A stretch of 16,809 nucleotides of DNA from Nitriliruptoraceae bacterium (GTDB taxonomy: Bacteria; Actinomycetota; Nitriliruptoria; Nitriliruptorales; Nitriliruptoraceae): contig SLDB01000361.1 in assembly GCA_007125475.1 (NCBI GenBank), positions 1 through 16,809 of the forward strand, given 5' to 3'. Below are positions 13,112 through 16,809 of this stretch, piece by piece. Position 1 is the first letter of the stretch. Every line of letters begins with the position of its first letter. Under the pieces are notes generated by a model, which did not search any database, was not told the DNA's origin, and was given only the letters and a program-made list of their open reading frames with translations. Made by a program: the position numbers and the translations under genes.

Positions 13112-14050
13112 GTGACCACACCTCTGCACCTGGACCCCCGGATCGTCGATGCGGTCGGGGTGGTGACGCTGACGGCCGCCGGGCACCGTTTCGACCTCGC
13201 GCCGGGGGCGCCGGCGGTGATGGGGATCGTGAACACCAACCCGGGGTCGTTCTCCGACCGCGTCCATCTGGCCTCGACCGCGGCGCAGTACGACCTGGCG
13301 ATGGCCCAGGTCGAGGCCGGCGCGGCGATCATCGACGTCGGGACCGACTCCGGGGTGGCCTACGGCGATCCGATCGCCCTGGACACCCAGATCCGCCGGG
13401 CCGTGCCGTTGGTCCGACGCCTCGTCGCCGCCGGGGTGCCGGTCTCGGTCGACACGCCGTTCGTCGAGGTCGCCACCGCGGTCCTCGCCGAGGGTGCTGC
13501 GTTGGTGAACGACGTCTCCGGCCTCGCCGACCCGGCGATCGCCCGCGCCTGCGCCGCGCACGACGCGGCGCTGGTGATCCTGCACACGCGGGTGCCCCAC
13601 AAGCAGGAGGCGTTCCTGGTGTACGACGACGTCGTCGCCGACGTCGAGTCCCTGTTCGACGAGCGCATCGACGTCGCCCTCGGCGAGGGGCTCACGGCCG
13701 ACCGCATCGTCCTCGACCCGGGCCTGGGGTACGCCAAGCGCCCGGAGGACGACCTGTCGGTGCTCCGCGCCTACCCGACGTTCGCCGCGCGCGGCTCGGC
13801 GATCCTCACCGGCGCGTCCCGGAAGTACTACGCCGGGGTGATCACCTCGGCGGCGCCACCGGACCGGCTCCCGGAGACCCTGGCGACGGTCGAGACGGTG
13901 CGGGCGTTCCCCGGCTTCGTGCGGGTCCACGACGTCGACGCGGTCTCCCGCTACCTCGCGGTCCGCGAGACCCTCGACGGGCGGCGCGCCCTGCCCGCCT
14001 ACGACACGTCGGACCCCTCGCTGAAATGGGTCGCGTCCGGGCGGCGGTAG
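13112..14050 (+). CDS. Dihydropteroate synthase-like pterin-binding enzyme, divergent
   Basis: A 312-residue TIM-barrel protein of the FolP/pterin-binding family. Retained signatures: VMGIVNTNPGSFSD (37-49), SVDT (Asp114), LVNDVSG (Asn133, Asp134), VLDPGLGYAK (Asp202, Lys209), TGASRK (236-238) and the C-terminal VRVHDV with the Arg-x-His pair. Lost or changed: the canonical PDSFSD loop is PGSFSD, and the GGESTRPG loop, which holds the pABA/pyrophosphate-contacting threonine, is replaced by GTDSGVAYG. True folate synthesis is therefore doubtful; it may be a FolP2-like paralogue or another pterin enzyme. GTG 13112 has GAGGA 7 nt upstream. It is preceded by the minisatellite and the CoA-binding gene, and its 3' end overlaps the convergent RibD-C gene by 52 bp. 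No other folate gene is present. Confidence 0.82.
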   Translation: MTTPLHLDPRIVDAVGVVTLTAAGHRFDLAPGAPAVMGIVNTNPGSFSDRVHLASTAAQYDLAMAQVEAGAAIIDVGTDSGVAYGDPIALDTQIRRAVPLVRRLVAAGVPVSVDTPFVEVATAVLAEGAALVNDVSGLADPAIARACAAHDAALVILHTRVPHKQEAFLVYDDVVADVESLFDERIDVALGEGLTADRIVLDPGLGYAKRPEDDLSVLRAYPTFAARGSAILTGASRKYYAGVITSAAPPDRLPETLATVETVRAFPGFVRVHDVDAVSRYLAVRETLDGRRALPAYDTSDPSLKWVASGRR

Positions 14051-14889
14051 CGCAGCAGCAGGTCACCGTCGTGCTCGTACACCGTCGCCAGCGTCAGGCG
14101 GGTGGGGGCCTCGGCGCCGCCCTGCACGATCCGCGCAGCTCCGCCGGCGACGACGGTGGGAGCGACGGTGAGGAACACCTCGTCGATGAGGCCGGCGGCC
14201 AGCGCGGCGGCGTTCAGCGCCGGCCCGCCTTCCAGAAGGATCCGGGGCAGGCCGAGGTCGGCCAGCAGGCGGGTGACGTGGACGGGGTCCACCGAGCGAG
14301 GTGCCGGCGGGTCCCCGTCGGTGGAGGCGCCGGGGGAGGGATCCACGGTGGTGCCGGTGGCCCCTCCGGCCGGACCGGGTGCCTCGCCGGCACCCAGTCG
14401 GTGGACCTCGGCACGGTCGGCGAGGCGTTCGAGGGCGGCCGGGTCCGCGTCCGGTCCGGCCACCACGATCGGTGGCTCGGCGGGTTCGGCGAACACCGCG
14501 GAGGCGGGGTCGAGGCGGCCGGAGGCGGTCACGATCGCCAGCCGCGGCGCTTCACGCAACCCACGGCGCCGGCGGTCGGCCCGTCGTGACGCCGAGCCGG
14601 TGAGCGGGCCGTACCCCTCGTCACGGACGGTGCCGGCACCGACGAGGCTGACGTCGTTCGCCCCCCGCAGGCGGGAGAGCGCCAGCAGGTCGGCCTCGCC
14701 GCCCAACCCCCCCGAACGGCCATGGAGGGTGGCGGCGCCGTCGAGGGAGGCGACCATGCACAGCGCCACCCAGCACCCGCGGTCCGGGGCCGCCGACGGG
14801 AGGGTGAGGCCGGCGTAGAGGTGGTCGAGGTCGTGGTCACGTCGCTCGGGGAAGAGCCGGCGCAGCGGGGGCGGGGGGGTGTCGGTCAC
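13999..14889 (-). CDS. RibD C-terminal/dihydrofolate reductase-like reductase
   Basis: A 296-residue NADPH-dependent reductase of the RibD_C fold, as in the pyrimidine reductase step of riboflavin synthesis, but without the deaminase domain. Motifs: VALCMVASLDGAATLHGRSGGL and LSRLRGANDVSLVGAGTVRDEGYGPL (N-terminal, substrate and NADPH region), then LGLPRILLEGGPALNAAALAAGLIDEVFLTVAPTVVAGG (C-terminal). A low-complexity Gly/Pro/Ala insert of about 35 residues (around 170-205) interrupts the domain. Stand-alone RibD_C proteins include true riboflavin reductases and others of unknown substrate, so a RibD role is not certain. GTG 14889 lies 13 bp after the alpha/beta hydrolase stop, so the two are likely cotranscribed. 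It converges on, and overlaps by 52 bp, the DHPS-like gene. Confidence 0.85.
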   Translation of the reverse strand: MTDTPPPPLRRLFPERRDHDLDHLYAGLTLPSAAPDRGCWVALCMVASLDGAATLHGRSGGLGGEADLLALSRLRGANDVSLVGAGTVRDEGYGPLTGSASRRADRRRRGLREAPRLAIVTASGRLDPASAVFAEPAEPPIVVAGPDADPAALERLADRAEVHRLGAGEAPGPAGGATGTTVDPSPGASTDGDPPAPRSVDPVHVTRLLADLGLPRILLEGGPALNAAALAAGLIDEVFLTVAPTVVAGGAARIVQGGAEAPTRLTLATVYEHDGDLLLRYRRPDATHFSEGSDVS

Positions 14890-14902
14890 CGGTGGGCCCG
14901 CC

Positions 14903-15673
14903 TCAGGTGAGGAACTCCAGCACGCTCGCCGCCAACGGGCCCGGGGCCTCGACCGGCACCCAGTGGCCGACGTCGGCGAGGACCTTCACCCGCGAGACCG
15001 GGATCGACGAGGAGATCTCCTCGGCCATCGCCAGCGGTGTGGAGCGGTCGTGGGCCCCGGTGACGACGAGGGTCGGCTGGCCGATCTCGTCGCGTCGGAT
15101 CCGCGGTGCGTCCGCCAACGCCCGGCACGACTTGGCGTAGTTCTGCGGTTCGTTGCGCAGGAACAGCTCGCGCAGCAGCCCGACCGCGCCCGGGTGCAGG
15201 GCGTGCGACTGCGGCGAGACCGCCCCCTCCAGCCACGGGTCGACGAGGACGTCCATGCCGTCGCGCTCGACGAGGTCGGCGCGCTCGCGGTAGGCGTCGG
15301 CGGTCGGGGGCTGGAAGTACGAGATCCCGCCGACGAGGACGAGCTCGTCGACGAGGTCGGGTTCGCCGTGGGCGAGGTACTGCGCCACCAGCGTCCCCAG
15401 CGAGTGGCCGACGAGGGTGACCGCAGGGAGCTCCAGGTGCCGGATCAGGCGCTGGACGTCCTTGGCCCACCCCTCGACCGAGAACTTCCCGCGGCCCTGG
15501 CTGCGGCCGTGTCCGCGCAGGTCGAGGGCGATGCAGTGGTGGTGCTGCTGCATCGCCTGCATCACGCCGTGCCACACGTTCGAGGACCCGCCCAGCCCGT
15601 GGATGAACACGACCGGCGGCCCCTCGCCGTAGCTGACGTAATGCAGGCTGTTGCCGTCGATCTCCGCGAACAC
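14903..15673 (-). CDS. Alpha/beta hydrolase
   Basis: A 256-residue alpha/beta-fold hydrolase with an intact catalytic triad: Ser91 in the GHSLG nucleophile elbow, Asp209 in TGAHDRSTP and His237 in DVGHWVP. The oxyanion-hole motif is HGLGGSSNVW (25-34), and DLRGHGRS is at about 51-58. A lid region with SYFQPPTADAYRERADLVERDGMD follows. The overall style resembles enol-lactone hydrolases and C-C-bond hydrolases (PcaD/CatD, MhpC), but the substrate cannot be told. GTG 15673 has an excellent AGGAGGA 4 nt upstream. No signal peptide. It precedes RibD-C by 13 bp and lies downstream of a PucR regulator separated by a 133-bp gap. Confidence 0.92.
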   Translation of the reverse strand: MFAEIDGNSLHYVSYGEGPPVVFIHGLGGSSNVWHGVMQAMQQHHHCIALDLRGHGRSQGRGKFSVEGWAKDVQRLIRHLELPAVTLVGHSLGTLVAQYLAHGEPDLVDELVLVGGISYFQPPTADAYRERADLVERDGMDVLVDPWLEGAVSPQSHALHPGAVGLLRELFLRNEPQNYAKSCRALADAPRIRRDEIGQPTLVVTGAHDRSTPLAMAEEISSSIPVSRVKVLADVGHWVPVEAPGPLAASVLEFLT

Positions 15674-15781
15674 GTCGTCCTCCTGGGTTCCACCGGGGCG
15701 TCACGACGACCTCGAGGTGTCACCGCCCGACACGCCGGAGCCTAACGGCGATCCGTCGACCGCCGTGCACCCCGTCGGGGG

Positions 15782-15799
15782 GAGCCACCGGGGCGGCTC
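15782..15799 (-). terminator. Short hairpin after the PucR gene
   Basis: GAGCC (15782-15786) and GGCTC (15795-15799) form a 5-bp stem that can extend by two inner pairs past an A-C mismatch, 7 bp after the PucR stop. Weak as a terminator; nothing else is seen in the gap 15674-15806 apart from the hydrolase ribosome binding site. Confidence 0.25.
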
Positions 15800-15806
15800 G
15801 CCGCGC

Positions 15807-16809
15807 TCACCCCGGGGAACGCAGCGACGCCAACCCCAGCAGTGCGACGTGCAGCGACAGGCAGGTCTCGGTGTCGTCGAGGTCGGTGTCGAGCACCGCC
15901 TCGATCCGTTCCAACCGGGCGTACAGCGACGGCCGTGCGAGGTGCAGCGCCGCCGCGGTGCGTCGCTTGTTCCGCCCGTGGTCGAGGTAGGCCGTGAGGG
16001 TGAGCACGTGTTGCGTCCCGTCGCGCTCGTCGGCGTCGACGAGGCGTCCGAGCTCGCGCTCGACGAAGTTCTGGAGCCGGACGTCGTGGCGCAGGACGTG
16101 GACCAGGCCGCGGAGCCGCACGTCCGGGAGCGTGGCGAACGGCCGGTCGGGGGTGGTCGCCGGTGCGGCGGCGGCGACGTGCTCCGACTCGGAGACCGAG
16201 CGGCGGACCGCACCCACGTCGGTGACGGTCGAGCCGACCCCGACGGTGACCTGCAGCGCCGGCACCGAGCGCCGGGCGTCGTCACGGAGCGCCCCGGCGA
16301 AGGCGGTGAGCGCCGCCGGTGCGTCGCCGGCGTCCGGGAGGCTGACGACGAGGCGGACCCGCCCGGCCCGTTCGGCGTCGACGAGGGCGGCGATCCGCCC
16401 GCTCGCGGCGGCGAGGACGCGTTCGGCGTGGCCGCGCTGCAGGACGTGCGCCGCGGGGTCGTGGGCGTACCGGGGCTCGGCGGCGGTGTGCCAGGTCACC
16501 GTCACGCCGATCAGCGCCCGGTCGCGTAGCGGGACCCCGACCGCCTCGGCACGGGCGTGCAGCGAGGCCGGGGAGTCGTAGGAGCCGTCGAGGACCTCGG
16601 TGAGCAGCGCCTGATGACCCCGGACCCGGGTCGAGGTCTCGTCACGCTCCGAGAGGCGGTTCAGGGCGAGCGCCGCGGCCCCACGTTGCAGCACCGCGGT
16701 GGCGTCGGCGGTGGGCGGGCCGGTGGCCGTCACCGCCACCAGCCGGCCCCACTCCTCGCCACGGGCACCGACCGGGACCGCCGTGAGCGCGCCCGCGGCG
16801 GCGGCGTCC
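15807..16809 (-). CDS. PucR-family transcriptional regulator, 5' end outside window
   Basis: The visible 334 residues are the C-terminal part of a PucR/CdaR-type regulator. The last 55 residues are the PucR helix-turn-helix: LTAYLDHGRNKRRTAAALHLARPSLYARLERIEAVLDTDLDD. Before it lies a GGDEF-like CdaR region (RALIGVTVTWHTA ... VRLVVSLPDAGDAP ... VPALQVTVGVGSTVTDVGAVRRSVSESEHV). The part nearest the window edge (VPVGARGEEWGRLVAV) looks like the end of a GAF-like or purine-catabolism N-domain. The frame stays open to the last base, so the real start lies outside; the GTG at 16739 is internal. PucR proteins often activate catabolic genes; the downstream alpha/beta hydrolase and RibD-C genes could be targets, but no operator was found. 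Confidence 0.9.
   Translation of the reverse strand, partial: DAAAAGALTAVPVGARGEEWGRLVAVTATGPPTADATAVLQRGAAALALNRLSERDETSTRVRGHQALLTEVLDGSYDSPASLHARAEAVGVPLRDRALIGVTVTWHTAAEPRYAHDPAAHVLQRGHAERVLAAASGRIAALVDAERAGRVRLVVSLPDAGDAPAALTAFAGALRDDARRSVPALQVTVGVGSTVTDVGAVRRSVSESEHVAAAAPATTPDRPFATLPDVRLRGLVHVLRHDVRLQNFVERELGRLVDADERDGTQHVLTLTAYLDHGRNKRRTAAALHLARPSLYARLERIEAVLDTDLDDTETCLSLHVALLGLASLRSPG

Noticed and set aside
14879..15745. Long + strand frame opposite the alpha/beta hydrolase
   Set aside because: Asp/Val/Arg-rich antisense shadow of a gene with an intact catalytic triad and strong ribosome binding site.

Overview
The window is 16.8 kb of very GC-rich DNA (well above 70% G+C in genes) with frequent GTG and TTG starts, short intergenic gaps and GTGA-type stop/start overlaps. 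Gene content (PPK1-PPX pair, FdxA-type 7Fe-8S ferredoxins, an F420 hydrogenase/dehydrogenase beta-subunit protein, DUF4235, PucR and MocR regulators, an Rv0428c-like SH3 domain) points to an actinobacterium, perhaps a deep-branching lineage rather than a streptomycete or mycobacterium. No rRNA, tRNA, CRISPR array, prophage or insertion sequence was seen. Most of the window reads as stable chromosomal housekeeping and metabolic DNA.

Layout. 1-513 (-): 5' part of a molybdenum-hydroxylase [2Fe-2S] subunit, cut by the window edge. 572-5050 (-): polyphosphate operon, in transcription order ppk1, ppx and an SH3-NUDIX protein, with overlapping ends. 5051-5413: divergent regulatory region with 11-bp phased PHO-box-like repeats and competing inverted repeats. 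5414-6230 (+): two tandem 7Fe-8S ferredoxins with a hairpin terminator between them. 6277-6936 (+): SAM methyltransferase. 6944-8316 (-): F420 beta-subunit protein and a DUF4235 membrane protein. 8423-9925 (-): MocR-type regulator. 9926-10288: intergenic region that appears to encode a structured non-coding RNA on the + strand. 10289-10774 (-): dCMP deaminase. 10853-11935 (-): 4-hydroxyphenylpyruvate dioxygenase. 11997-12383 (-): thioredoxin-like [2Fe-2S] ferredoxin. 12538-14050 (+): CoA-binding protein, a 15-bp minisatellite and a divergent dihydropteroate-synthase-like enzyme. 13999-15673 (-): RibD-C reductase and alpha/beta hydrolase. 15807-16809 (-): PucR regulator, 5' end outside the window.

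How genes may work together. The ppk1-ppx-NUDIX operon makes and breaks down polyphosphate, and the phased GTTCACC-like repeats upstream suggest phosphate-responsive control. The two low-potential ferredoxins and the nearby F420 beta-subunit protein could form an F420/ferredoxin electron-exchange set. HPPD and possibly the alpha/beta hydrolase point to aromatic catabolism. The DHPS-like and RibD-C proteins are both of pterin/flavin-related families and lie tail to tail.

The most unusual element is the candidate RNA at about 9990-10270. It has a plausible extended -10 promoter, at least five hairpins, two nested 7-bp long-range helices, and seven CUCCC motifs, six of which fall in unpaired positions. 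Such a C-rich-loop RNA could pair with Shine-Dalgarno sequences. It is divergent from the MocR gene, whose start codon lies inside a pair of direct repeats.
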